From MESE01 sp036675035 (GTDB lineage Bacteria; Pseudomonadota; Gammaproteobacteria; Burkholderiales; Burkholderiaceae_D): a DNA stretch of 21,104 nucleotides. The first letter of the stretch is position 1; every line of letters begins with the position of its first letter. Of this stretch, positions 6,251-13,937 are shown piece by piece. The position numbers and the translations under genes were made by a program. The stretch lies in NCBI GenBank assembly GCA_036675035.1, contig JAKFFO010000048.1, forward strand, positions 1 through 21,104, given 5' to 3'. The notes below the pieces were generated by a model that searched no databases, was not told the DNA's origin, and worked only from the letters and a program-made list of their open reading frames with translations.

Positions 6251-8979
6251 TGGCTGCTCTGCTCGTCGGCCAGGCTCTTCAGCTGGTATAGCTTTTCCAA
6301 TGCCTCGCGCGGAGAAAGCGCATCCGGATCAATGCCCGCCAGCGTTTCGAGGACGCTTGACATTGCCTGGTTCGTCACCGGGTTCAACCAGCCTTCGACT
6401 GCAAGTCGGGTATCGCTGTCGCTCACCGACGGCGCAGCAAACAAGTCGAACTGGGGTGTCGATTGGATCGAGTGCGCTTCAAGTACCGCCAGATGTTTAC
6501 GCGCGGCGCGGATCACCGTTTGCGGCACGCCGGCAAGCTGCGCTACCTGCAAGCCATAGCTCTGCGATGCCGGACCGGACTGCACCGCGTGCAGGAATAC
6601 GATGCTGTCCTTGTGCTCGATGGCCGATAGATGGACGTTGGCTGCCGACGAATGCGTGTCCGGCAATTGCGTGAGCTCAAAATAATGTGTCGCAAACAGC
6701 GTGAAGCTTCGGGTGTTTTCGATAAGGTGTCTTGCGATCGACCAGGCCAATGCAAGCCCGTCAAACGTGGACGTGCCACGCCCGACTTCATCCATCAGCA
6801 CCAGCGACTGCTCGGTCGCGTTATTCAGGATAGCGGCCGATTCGGTCATTTCAACCATGAAAGTCGAACGACCGCCGGCCAAGTCGTCGGCGGCGCCGAT
6901 CCGGGTGAAGATGCGGTCGATCGGACCAATGGTCGCGCTGCTTGCCGGCACAAAGCTGCCAATATAGGCAAGCAGCGTTATCAATGCCACCTGCCGCATA
7001 TAAGTGGACTTGCCGCCCATGTTGGGGCCCGTGATCAACAGCAGTTTGCGTTCGGCGGCAAGCATGCAATCATTTGCAATGAATCGCTCGATTGTATTTT
7101 CTACGACCGGATGCCGGCCCTGTTCGATTGAAATGACCGGCTCCGCGACCAGTTGCGGCGCGCACCATGCGTGGCGCACCGCATGGTCGGCAAGTGCAAC
7201 CAGCGTATCGATTTGTGCCAGTGCATGCGCAATTTCCTGCAGCCTGCCGATGTAAGCCGCCAGGTCCTTCAGCAGCTGCTCGTACAGGTATTTTTCACGA
7301 CCGAGAGCGCGTTCCTGCGCCGATAACGCCTTGTCCTCGAATGCCTTGAGCTCCGGCGTGATGTAGCGTTCCGCATTTTTCAGTGTCTGCCGGCGCCGGT
7401 AATCGTCCGGCACCTTGTCGGTTTGGCCGTGCGTGACTTCAATATAGAATCCGTGCACCTTGTTGTATTCAACGCGCAGATTGGCAATGCCGGTGCGCGC
7501 GCGTTCGCGCGCTTCCAGGTCGAGCAGGAATTGTCCGGCGTTTTCCGAGAGCGCACGCAGCTCGTCGAGTTCCGTGTCAAAACCGGATGCGATAACGCCG
7601 CCGTCACGAACCATGGCAGCCGGTTCCGGTGCGATCGCCCGCTCGATCAGATCGAGACACTCGGCTGGGGTAGCCAGTTCGTCGCAGATCGACTTCAACA
7701 GAGGCGCGTCGGCATCCCTGGTGCACATCGCGACATAGGCATGCAGCGTCGGCAGCTTCTGCAGACCATTGCGCAAGCCCGCCAGGTCACGCGGTCGAGC
7801 CGACAGCAATGCGATTCGGGTTGTGATCCGCTCGATATCCGGCACGGATGCAAGCGTTCCCGACAGGCCGGCACAGGCATCGGCGCGTATCAGCGCATTG
7901 ATCGCCGCATGACGGGCCTGCGCAATTGTCCTGTCGCGTCCTGCATGGTGAATCCAGTGCCGCAGTTGGCGTGAACCCATCGCAGTGCGGCAATGGTCGA
8001 GTAACGAAAACAGGGTAGGAGAGGCCGCCGATCCGTCTTGTCCGCGGATCGTTTCGGTGAGTTCCAGATTGCGTCTGGTCGCGGCATCCAGTCCGATAAA
8101 CTCGTTTTCCGATTCAACGGCAAGTGCGCGGACATGTTGCAACCCCTTGCCCTGCGTCGATTGTGCGTATCGCAGCAGTGCGCCTGCAGCGCCTAGCGAC
8201 GCGCTGAGCCCATCCGCTCCGAAGCCGCTCAGAGTGGAAACTGCCAGCTGGGTAAATAACGCCTTCTCACCTGTAGGGATATCGAAATACCAGTCGGGAA
8301 CCGGCGTACGCTTGCCGTGGTTTCCGATATGGAGATCCGGCTGGGCGATATTTTCTGTATTTTCAGCCACCAGAATTTCTGCCGGTGCGATGCGTTCAAG
8401 TTCCTGGTTCAGGCGATTGTCGACAGACTTTATCTCACCCGTGAACTCCATCAGCCGTAACGAACCACTGGCCATCGCCAGCCACGCAAGACCGACGGTC
8501 ACGGACTTGCGGTGGGGCACCATGCATATAGCCAGCAATGGACGTTCGGATTTTTCCGGCAACAGGTCCGAATCGGTCAAGGTTCCGGGTGTTACGACCC
8601 GTAAAACCTTGCGTTCAACCGGCCCCTTGCTGGTTGCAGGATCGCCGATTTGTTCGCAGATTGCGACGGATTCACCCAGTTTGACCAGTTTGGCAAGATA
8701 CTGGTCGACCGAATGAAACGGCACGCCAGCCATCTTGATCGGCGCACCATTGGAAGTGCCGCGCTGGGTTAGCGTAATCCCCAGCAGGCGCGCCGCTTTT
8801 TCTGCATCGTCGAAAAACACCTCGTAAAAATCGCCCATCCGGTAAAGCAGCAATGTGTCCGGATAGTCGGCTTTGATGCGCAAGTACTGCTGCATCATTG
8901 GTGTGTGCTTTTCGGGTTGTTCGCCGATCGTGTTCAAAGGCTCGCCGTTGCCCGGATTGATGGCAGGTTTCAAGGCCAT
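6247..8979 (-). CDS. mutS: DNA mismatch repair ATPase MutS
   Basis: Mismatch-recognition ATPase of methyl-directed repair; it binds mispairs as a dimer and recruits MutL. Domains in order: mismatch-binding domain with the F-Y-E wedge motif at 51-53 and the start MMQQYLRIKADYP; connector, lever and clamp regions; ATPase with Walker A TGPNMGGKST at 650-659; Walker B/signature DEVGRGTSTFDG from D730; and FATHYFEL. The C-terminal tail ends in an acidic and helical segment (SPREALEKLYQLKSL) as in other MutS1 proteins. Length is 910 aa against 853 in E. coli. A weak GGA lies about 9 nt upstream of the ATG. The next gene downstream starts inside its stop codon. Confidence 0.97.
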   Translation of the reverse strand: MALKPAINPGNGEPLNTIGEQPEKHTPMMQQYLRIKADYPDTLLLYRMGDFYEVFFDDAEKAARLLGITLTQRGTSNGAPIKMAGVPFHSVDQYLAKLVKLGESVAICEQIGDPATSKGPVERKVLRVVTPGTLTDSDLLPEKSERPLLAICMVPHRKSVTVGLAWLAMASGSLRLMEFTGEIKSVDNRLNQELERIAPAEILVAENTENIAQPDLHIGNHGKRTPVPDWYFDIPTGEKALFTQLAVSTLSGFGADGLSASLGAAGALLRYAQSTQGKGLQHVRALAVESENEFIGLDAATRRNLELTETIRGQDGSAASPTLFSLLDHCRTAMGSRQLRHWIHHAGRDRTIAQARHAAINALIRADACAGLSGTLASVPDIERITTRIALLSARPRDLAGLRNGLQKLPTLHAYVAMCTRDADAPLLKSICDELATPAECLDLIERAIAPEPAAMVRDGGVIASGFDTELDELRALSENAGQFLLDLEARERARTGIANLRVEYNKVHGFYIEVTHGQTDKVPDDYRRRQTLKNAERYITPELKAFEDKALSAQERALGREKYLYEQLLKDLAAYIGRLQEIAHALAQIDTLVALADHAVRHAWCAPQLVAEPVISIEQGRHPVVENTIERFIANDCMLAAERKLLLITGPNMGGKSTYMRQVALITLLAYIGSFVPASSATIGPIDRIFTRIGAADDLAGGRSTFMVEMTESAAILNNATEQSLVLMDEVGRGTSTFDGLALAWSIARHLIENTRSFTLFATHYFELTQLPDTHSSAANVHLSAIEHKDSIVFLHAVQSGPASQSYGLQVAQLAGVPQTVIRAARKHLAVLEAHSIQSTPQFDLFAAPSVSDSDTRLAVEGWLNPVTNQAMSSVLETLAGIDPDALSPREALEKLYQLKSLADEQSSQ

Positions 8980-9009
8980 TCGAATTTTTCCATTGGGACC
9001 AGATATCGA

Positions 9010-9032
9010 GAGCCGACCGGGGCGGTCGGCTC
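9010..9032 (-). promoter_or_regulatory. Stem-loop at the predicted 5' end of mutS mRNA
   Basis: A perfect 9-bp inverted repeat, GAGCCGACC and GGTCGGCTC, encloses a 5-nt loop. It begins about 2 nt after the transcription start predicted from the extended -10 at 9041-9049 and ends 30 nt before the mutS ATG. Such a 5'-terminal hairpin would be expected to slow 5'-end-dependent RNA decay. There is no T-run, so it is not a terminator. Confidence 0.55.
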
Positions 9033-9040
9033 ATAGCACG

Positions 9041-9049
9041 ATGATAGCA
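9041..9049 (-). promoter_or_regulatory. Candidate extended -10 promoter of mutS
   Basis: On the minus strand TGC-TATCAT forms an extended -10 element with a start site near 9034. The -35 position is poor (CTGAGC at 18 bp), which is common for extended -10 promoters. Confidence 0.45.
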
Positions 9050-9099
9050 AAGTGTTGATTCGAGGCTCAGGGTAAGACGTGCGAAATTAACCCTGTCTA

Positions 9100-9113
9100 G
9101 CCTGTTTTCAGGC
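9100..9113 (-). terminator. Weak hairpin downstream of rhlE
   Basis: GCCTG-AAAA-CAGGC on the minus strand lies 30 nt after the rhlE stop. The stem is only 5 bp and no T-run follows, so read-through towards mutS is possible. Confidence 0.3.
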
Positions 9114-9142
9114 AGAACGGAACATTCGCTTGGCAGATCCCG

Positions 9143-10486
9143 TTATCGCCCTCTGCCGCCGGAGCGGTGCAAGCCGGATGGTTTGGCGTTACCGCCGCCG
9201 TGCGACTTTGCAAAACCTTGCGGCTTTGCGCCGGGCGCAGCCGCGGACTTAGCGGCGCCTGATCTGCCTTGCCCCTGAGGTCGGCCGCCACGCCCGCCAT
9301 TTCCGCTGCGCAGCTGCACCGGTTGAGCGCGTGCATTGGGATCCGGTTCGAAGCCGGCAATGACTTCCTGCGCCAGTGTGCGCTTGATCAATCTCTCGAT
9401 ATCCTTGAGCATGCCGTGCTCGTCCACGCATACCAGGGACACGGCTTCGCCGGTTGCGCCGGCGCGTCCGGTGCGCCCGATCCTGTGCACGTAATCTTCG
9501 GGGATGTTCGGCAGGTCATAATTCACGACATGCGGCAGCTGATCGATATCGATACCGCGTGCGGCGATATCGGTCGCGACCAGCACCTGCAGGCTGCCAT
9601 CCTTGAACTCGGCCAGCGCCCGCGTGCGTGCGGACTGGCTCTTGTTGCCATGGATGGCCAGGCCATTGATATCGTCCTTGGCCAATTGTTCGACCAGTTT
9701 GTTGGCGCCATGCTTGGTGCGGGTGAACACCAGCACTTGCGACCAGTTATTTGTCTTGATCAGGTGTGCCAGCAACGGATGCTTTCGGTCGCGGTCGACC
9801 GGATGAATTTTCTGCGCAATGATTTCGACGGTCGAATTGCGACGGGCGACTTCAATCATGGCCGGTGCATTCAGCAATCCATCGGCGAGGGCCTTGATCT
9901 CATCGGAGAACGTCGCCGAGAACAACAGGTTCTGCCGCTTTTTCGGTAACACTGCGAGAATGCGCCGGATATCCTTGATGAATCCCATGTCAAGCATGCG
10001 GTCCGCTTCATCCAGCACCAGTATCTCAACATGATTCAAGTTGATCGTGCCCTGCTGCATGTGATCGAGCAGGCGGCCCGGCGTAGCGACCAGAATATCC
10101 ACCCCATGCTTCAACAACTTGATTTGCGGGTTGATACCAACGCCGCCGAAGATCACGGTCGAAGTCAGTTTCAGATATTTGCCGTAGGTACGCACGCTTT
10201 CTTCGACCTGAGCGGCCAATTCGCGTGTCGGCGTCAGGATTAGCGTGCGGATCGGGGTTTGTGCAGCCACGGCAGATACAGGTTTTGCACTGGTCGAGAG
10301 CCGATGCAGGATTGGCAAGGTAAATCCGGCGGTCTTGCCGGTTCCGGTCTGCGCTCCGGCAAGCAGATCGCCGCCTGCCAATACGGCCGGAATTGCCTGC
10401 GCTTGAATCGGTGTGGGAGTGGTGTAACCGTGCTCGGTGACGGCACGTACAATTGCTTCGGACAAGCCGAGTTCTTTAAAGGTCAT
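9143..10486 (-). CDS. rhlE: DEAD-box ATP-dependent RNA helicase, RhlE type
   Basis: RNA helicase of the RhlE group, acting on ribosome precursors and mRNA. All core motifs are present: Q motif GYTTPTPIQ (20-28), Walker A AQTGTGKT (45-52), PTRELAAQ, TPGRLLD, DEAD (159-162), SAT (190-192), VFTRTKHGANKL, ATDIAARGIDI and HRIGRTGRAG. After the core comes a tail of about 75 residues rich in Gly, Arg, Gln, Ala and Lys, typical of RhlE proteins and used for RNA contact. The ATG at 10486 is preferred because family members begin MTF-x-x-LGL; an in-frame ATG at 10519 would add MATGKYPLLAV. Neither has a clear ribosome binding site. Confidence 0.93.
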   Translation of the reverse strand: MTFKELGLSEAIVRAVTEHGYTTPTPIQAQAIPAVLAGGDLLAGAQTGTGKTAGFTLPILHRLSTSAKPVSAVAAQTPIRTLILTPTRELAAQVEESVRTYGKYLKLTSTVIFGGVGINPQIKLLKHGVDILVATPGRLLDHMQQGTINLNHVEILVLDEADRMLDMGFIKDIRRILAVLPKKRQNLLFSATFSDEIKALADGLLNAPAMIEVARRNSTVEIIAQKIHPVDRDRKHPLLAHLIKTNNWSQVLVFTRTKHGANKLVEQLAKDDINGLAIHGNKSQSARTRALAEFKDGSLQVLVATDIAARGIDIDQLPHVVNYDLPNIPEDYVHRIGRTGRAGATGEAVSLVCVDEHGMLKDIERLIKRTLAQEVIAGFEPDPNARAQPVQLRSGNGGRGGRPQGQGRSGAAKSAAAPGAKPQGFAKSHGGGNAKPSGLHRSGGRGR

Positions 10487-10637
10487 AACAGCCAAAAGAG
10501 GATATTTGCCTGTCGCCATTGAAGGGGCCAGTCACGGGCAAATGAGTTGAAACCTGTCCTGCTCGTTGCTTATACGAGGGATGCAGGGGGTCGGAATAGA
10601 CAGCGGCAGAGTGACTGCAAATGTGCCGCGTGCACGC

Positions 10638-10646
10638 AGTATAACA
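10638..10646 (-). promoter_or_regulatory. Candidate extended -10 promoter of rhlE
   Basis: On the minus strand TGT-TATACT matches the extended -10 consensus; no good -35 is present. The start would be near 10631, giving a leader of about 145 nt before the ATG at 10486. Confidence 0.4.
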
Positions 10647-10734
10647 GCCGCATCAGATTTTGATTGGGCAATCCGTCGCCTGACTGCCGGCTATTGGGAC
10701 TAGCTGATGCGGAAGCGGCTGAAGCGCCGCAATG

Positions 10735-10788
10735 TTACTTTGAAAAAGGTGCGAGCAGGGTCACCATGTGAGCGAATACTTTTGGTGT
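10735..10788 (-). pseudogene. suhB: Disconnected C-terminal tail of suhB
   Basis: Read in the suhB frame directly after its TGA, these bases code for TPKVFAHMVTLLAPFSK and then TAA. Joined through a Gly at the TGA, the sequence would read GNVIAGTPKVF, which matches the usual SuhB pattern N-x-x-A-G-N/T/S-P-x-x-F or V. So this looks like the original C terminus, cut off by a point change of GGA to TGA, by read-through coding, or by a sequencing error. Confidence 0.7.
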
Positions 10789-11529
10789 TCACGCGATGAC
10801 ATTGCCCTTGTACATATAATCCGATTCGCCCGCAAACGTACCGACGATGCCGCCGGCTTCCGTGATCAGAAGCGAACCTGCCGCGATGTCCCATGGTTTC
10901 AGGTTTTTTTCGAAAAAGCCGTCCAGGCGGCCTGCTGCCACATAAGCAAGGTCGAGTGCTGCTGCTCCCGGTCGCCGCAGTCCCGCCGATTTCTCGGTCA
11001 TGATTCGGAACATCTTGAGATATTCGTCCAGTCCGGACAGGTCGGTATACGGAAAGCCGGTACCGATCAGTGCATCGGCAATCTTGTCACGCCTGGTCAC
11101 GCGGATGCGCTTTTCATTCAGATAGGCACCGGCGCCTTTGGTAGCGGTAAACAGGTCGTTCCGGGTCGGATCATAAACCACCGCCTGTGTGATCTGGCCA
11201 CGCTGCTGCAGCGCGATTGAAACGCAGTACTGAGGAAAGCCATGAATGAAATTGGTCGTGCCGTCCAGGGGATCGATGATCCACACGTTCTCGTTCTGGT
11301 CGTGCAAGTTTGCGGATGCACCGGATTCTTCTGCAAGGATCGCATGGTCAGGATAGGCATTGGTAAGGACGTCGATGATCGCCTGCTCTGCCGCTTGATC
11401 GACTTCGGTGACGAAATCGTTGTGTTTTTTTTCGGTAACCTGAAGCCGGTCTATATCGAAAGATGCGCGATTGATGATGGCAGCGGCGCGCCGTGCGGCC
11501 TTGACCGCCGTATTGATCATGGGATGCAT
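10789..11529 (-). CDS. suhB: Inositol monophosphatase family protein SuhB, C-terminally shortened by an in-frame TGA
   Basis: Member of the inositol monophosphatase family; SuhB hydrolyses myo-inositol phosphate in vitro, and in E. coli its main role is in rRNA antitermination and ribosome assembly. Visible are the metal-site residues E67-E68 (ILAEES), WIIDPLDGTTNF (D86, D89, T91) and WDIAAGSLLITEAGG (D214). The ATG at 11529 is supported by GGA seven bases upstream and by the family start MHPMLN; a longer frame reaches 11580. It is 246 aa against 267 in E. coli because a TGA replaces a conserved Gly codon. The catalytic core is intact, but the last strand/helix is missing. It is divergent from trmJ. 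Confidence 0.9.
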   Translation of the reverse strand: MHPMINTAVKAARRAAAIINRASFDIDRLQVTEKKHNDFVTEVDQAAEQAIIDVLTNAYPDHAILAEESGASANLHDQNENVWIIDPLDGTTNFIHGFPQYCVSIALQQRGQITQAVVYDPTRNDLFTATKGAGAYLNEKRIRVTRRDKIADALIGTGFPYTDLSGLDEYLKMFRIMTEKSAGLRRPGAAALDLAYVAAGRLDGFFEKNLKPWDIAAGSLLITEAGGIVGTFAGESDYMYKGNVIA

Positions 11530-11555
11530 AAAGGTTCCGTTAAAATGACGGTCCG

Positions 11556-11570
11556 ATGCCCGCCGGGCAT
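11556..11570 (-). promoter_or_regulatory. Hairpin in the suhB leader
   Basis: ATGCCC and GGGCAT form a perfect 6-bp stem with a 3-nt loop, 26 nt upstream of the suhB ATG. The role is unknown; suhB is known to be autoregulated in E. coli, but nothing here shows the mechanism. Confidence 0.3.
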
Positions 11571-11657
11571 GGTGCCGCATTGAATGAATTAATGAGCGAT
11601 GCGGTAAATCTCAGTTAACGCTATTTCGATTTTTACCGCGCAATGCCGCTATTTTAA

Positions 11658-12434
11658 ATGATGCCGCAAAAAACCAGTGCTTCTCTTTTCACTCGCTTGC
11701 GCTTCGTCCTGGTCGAAACCAGTCGTCCGGGTAATATCGGCGCAGCTGCGCGGGCAATGAAAACGATGGGGTTTTCGGAACTGGTGCTGGTAAATCCACG
11801 GGTTCCGGATGCCGCAATGCATGAAGAAGCGATTGCATTTGCCAGTGGTGCACAGGATGTATTGAGTGCGGCCAGAATCGTCGGTTCGATCGGCGAGGCA
11901 TGCGAAAATTGCAATTTCACCGCTGCGGTAAGCGCCAGGTTGCGCGAATTTTCGCCGCCCATTGTCACTCCGCGGATGGTTGCTGTCCGGCTAGTTGGAG
12001 ATGATGAATTGGCTGCGGCGCTGATATTCGGCAACGAGCGCTTTGGCTTGCCGAATGAAATAGTCGAAAAATGCAACTTGCTGATTAATATTCCGGCCAA
12101 TCCGGACTATTCGTCGCTCAATCTGGCGCAAGCGGTGCAAGTGTTGGCCTATGAGGCGAGAGCTGCAGCTGTTGATGACACGTCGGCGGAAGTGGGCGTC
12201 GGCTTTCAGGGCACATTGGCAGATATGGCGCAAATCGACGGCATGTACACGCACTTGGAGCAAGCGCTGACAGCAATTGAATTTCTTGATCCCGATAATC
12301 CAAAAAAGCTGATGCCGCGCCTAAAGCGCTTGTTTGCCCGCACACAGCTGGAAACGGAAGAGGTGAATATTCTGAGAGGCATAGCAAGCCAGATTTTGCA
12401 GAAAAAGAATAAGCGTCGTCGCGATGAAAGCTGA
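11658..12434 (+). CDS. trmJ: tRNA (cytidine/uridine-2'-O-)-methyltransferase TrmJ
   Basis: SPOUT-class methyltransferase that 2'-O-methylates position 32 of tRNA using S-adenosylmethionine. Motif 1 is RPGNIGAAARAMKTMG (about 23-38), with the catalytic-type Arg in this segment. Motif 2 is FGNERFGLPNE, and motif 3 is YSSLNLAQAVQVLAYE, which forms the trefoil-knot cofactor pocket. A C-terminal extension of about 80 residues beyond the knot is typical for TrmJ. Length is 258 aa against 246 in E. coli. Two ATGs in tandem (11658 and 11661) could both serve, and no ribosome binding site is seen. It converges on lexA; the 176-bp gap at 12435-12610 shows no recognisable gene or T-tailed terminator. 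Confidence 0.93.
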   Translation: MMPQKTSASLFTRLRFVLVETSRPGNIGAAARAMKTMGFSELVLVNPRVPDAAMHEEAIAFASGAQDVLSAARIVGSIGEACENCNFTAAVSARLREFSPPIVTPRMVAVRLVGDDELAAALIFGNERFGLPNEIVEKCNLLINIPANPDYSSLNLAQAVQVLAYEARAAAVDDTSAEVGVGFQGTLADMAQIDGMYTHLEQALTAIEFLDPDNPKKLMPRLKRLFARTQLETEEVNILRGIASQILQKKNKRRRDES

Positions 12435-12610
12435 AGCAAATTCACGCGAGCGGTAAAGGCTCTGGGCGTGGCCGCGGTCGACGCCGAGTCGTGCTGCAGC
12501 AAGCTGGGCTGGCATTTGGAGAAGGCACCAGCTTGGAGGAGCCAATACCTGGTACTGCCCATATGATTAGGTCGGACCTGGCGCATCATCGCCGGCCCGG
12601 CAATGTCATA

Positions 12611-13276
12611 TCAGCCCCAGGCTCGAAGCAAGCCAACGGCCAGTCCTTCAAGCGCAAAATCTTCGCGCCCGTCGTCGACGCGGATCGGAGTGAAGTCGGG
12701 ATTTTCCGGCAGCAGCTCGATTCCAGAGCCTGATTTCCGGTAGCGTTTTACCGTCACCTCATCACCGAGGCGCGCGACAATGATCTGACCATTTTTCGCA
12801 TGGTCGGATTTCTTCACTGCGATCAAATCCCCATCCAGAATTCCGGCATCCCGCATCGACATGCCACGTACTTTCAGCAAATAGTCCGGTTTGGCCGTGA
12901 ACAGGGACGGATCGACGCTATAGGTCGCTTCGATGTGCTCCTGTGCCAGGATTGGTGAACCGGCCGCGACCCGACCGATCAACGGCAGGCTCAACTGCAT
13001 TAGCGAAGGGTGGGGGAGTGCCATCTGCTTGCCGCCGAATCGCATTCCTCCTTTTTCGGAATGCATGTCGCGCAGGCGGATGCCCCTGGACGTGCCAGGT
13101 GAAATTTCGATCGCGCCTTTCCGGGCAAGTGCTTGCAGATGTTCTTCGGCCGCGTTGGCAGAACGGAAGCCAAGCTCCGCGGCGATTTCCGCGCGCGTCG
13201 GAGGAAAGCCGGTATTCTCGATTGCGTCCCTGATAAGGTTCAGGATTTGCTCTTGACGAGCGGTAAGTTTAATCAT
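12611..13276 (-). CDS. lexA: SOS response repressor LexA
   Basis: Represses SOS genes and self-cleaves when RecA filaments form on damaged DNA. The N-terminal winged helix-turn-helix (1-70) contains TRAEIAAELGFRSANAAEEHL, split here as TRAEIAAELGF and RSANAAEEHL, the recognition region. The cleavage bond is A105-G106 in RVAAGSP. The catalytic dyad is S140 (GMSMRDAG) and K177 (EVTVKRY). All three are shifted by 21 from E. coli numbering (84/85, 119, 156), so the extra residues lie in the hinge between the domains (about 71-95). Two LexA boxes lie 38-71 bp upstream, indicating autoregulation. It is divergent from rpsF. Confidence 0.97.
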   Translation of the reverse strand: MIKLTARQEQILNLIRDAIENTGFPPTRAEIAAELGFRSANAAEEHLQALARKGAIEISPGTSRGIRLRDMHSEKGGMRFGGKQMALPHPSLMQLSLPLIGRVAAGSPILAQEHIEATYSVDPSLFTAKPDYLLKVRGMSMRDAGILDGDLIAVKKSDHAKNGQIIVARLGDEVTVKRYRKSGSGIELLPENPDFTPIRVDDGREDFALEGLAVGLLRAWG

Positions 13277-13314
13277 CGGAAGCCTGCCATTTCGAATTGA
13301 AATAAATTAATCAG

Positions 13315-13330
13315 CTGTGTATGCGAACAG
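13315..13330. promoter_or_regulatory. LexA box 1
   Basis: CTG-N10-CAG in exact form (CTGTGTATGCGAACAG), the core of the proteobacterial SOS box, lies 38 bp upstream of lexA. Confidence 0.8.
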
Positions 13331-13331
13331 C

Positions 13332-13347
13332 GTGTATTTTTATACAG
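13332..13347. promoter_or_regulatory. LexA box 2, overlapping candidate lexA -10 elements
   Basis: GTG-N10-CAG, one mismatch from the consensus ends, has the AT-rich centre and the flanking CAGTA typical of strong boxes. It starts 17 bp after box 1. On the minus strand it overlaps TATAAA (13344-13339) and TATACT (13351-13346), candidate -10 boxes for lexA, so bound LexA would block polymerase. Confidence 0.72.
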
Positions 13348-13426
13348 TATATTTGTGAAAGCAAGTGCAATTTGGTGAAATTGCCGACTTATTTGCGAGG
13401 TGCGCAAAGTTAAGCGATTGAAAGCG

Positions 13427-13455
13427 TTGGGATTTTTCGCATTTTCAGGTATGAT
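13427..13455 (+). promoter_or_regulatory. Sigma70-type promoter of the rpsF operon
   Basis: TTGGGA (13427-13432), 17-bp spacer, TATGAT (13450-13455). The predicted start is near 13462, about 70 nt before the rpsF ATG, leaving room for the RNA element at 13472-13499. Confidence 0.75.
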
Positions 13456-13471
13456 TTCGGGTTTTCCTCTT

Positions 13472-13499
13472 CCCACACTCGTCTTGACGCCGGGGTGGG
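13472..13499 (+). ncRNA. Putative S6:S18-binding leader element
   Basis: The rpsF leader can fold as an outer stem CCCAC (13472-13476) with GUGGG (13495-13499) and an inner stem CGU (13480-13482) with ACG (13487-13489) around loop CUUG. The 3' side of the internal loop carries CCG (13490-13492) directly after the inner stem. This matches the known autoregulatory motif in rpsF leaders, which mimics the S6/S18 site in 16S rRNA helix 22 and has a conserved CCG in its bulge. The inner stem is short, so the fold needs covariation support. Confidence 0.6.
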
Positions 13500-13530
13500 C
13501 GATTTTTCAATCTGTCCAAAAGGAGATTAC

Positions 13531-13899
13531 ATGCGTCATTATGAAATCGTATTTATTGTTCATCCGGATCAAAGCGAGCAAGTGCCTGCAATGATCGAGC
13601 GCTACAAAGGGATCGTCACAACTCGCGGCGGAAAAGTGCACCGAGTTGAAGACTGGGGTCGTCGTCAGATGGCTTACATGATTCAGAAGCTCGCCAAGGC
13701 GCATTATGTTTGCCTGAATATCGAGTGCGACAGCGAAACGCTCGCCGAAATCGAAACCGGCTTCAAATTCAACGATGCGGTTCTGCGTCACCTCACCGTC
13801 AAGATGAAAAAAGCGGAAACCACTCCGTCGCCGATGATGAAGGCCGTGCAGAAAGAAGATGCTGCCAAGAGCCACCGTACCGAGGCGCCTGCTGCTTGA
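13531..13899 (+). CDS. rpsF: 30S ribosomal protein S6
   Basis: Binds with S18 to the central domain of 16S rRNA. The sequence starts MRHYEIVFIVHPDQSEQVP, the standard S6 beginning, and shows GGKVHRVEDWGRRQMAYMI and the VLRHLTVK strand, followed by a charged tail rich in Lys, Glu and Pro. Length is 122 aa. ATG at 13531 is fixed by AAAAGGAG five to six bases upstream; a GTG in frame at 13495 falls inside the leader element and is rejected. It is the first gene of the rpsF-priB-rpsR-rplI operon. Confidence 0.97.
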   Translation: MRHYEIVFIVHPDQSEQVPAMIERYKGIVTTRGGKVHRVEDWGRRQMAYMIQKLAKAHYVCLNIECDSETLAEIETGFKFNDAVLRHLTVKMKKAETTPSPMMKAVQKEDAAKSHRTEAPAA

Positions 13900-13937
13900 A
13901 CGCATGTGATTGCGCGTATTAACGATAAACCGGGAGC

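Larger units (their letters stand above)
10487..10788. other. rhlE leader region and suhB 3' region
   Basis: This stretch has no intact gene. From the left it holds the probable rhlE leader, a candidate rhlE promoter at 10638-10646, a small hairpin at 10715-10730 (GCGGC-TGAAGC-GCCGC, no T-run) and, at 10735-10788, the reading frame that continues suhB beyond its stop codon. I see no clear terminator for suhB. Confidence 0.5.

Noticed and set aside
5850..6674. Plus-strand frame of 274 codons across the mutS/metallophosphatase junction
   Set aside because: It is antisense to two well-supported genes and shows no domain or start signal.
7985..8716. Plus-strand frame of 243 codons
   Set aside because: It is entirely antisense to mutS; its Ser/Arg-rich composition is that expected from a shadow frame.
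9269..9949. Plus-strand frame of 226 codons
   Set aside because: It is antisense to rhlE, with no motif.
10789..10791. TGA in suhB as a selenocysteine codon
   Set aside because: No SECIS-like hairpin follows, and the position is a conserved Gly rather than a Cys or redox site.
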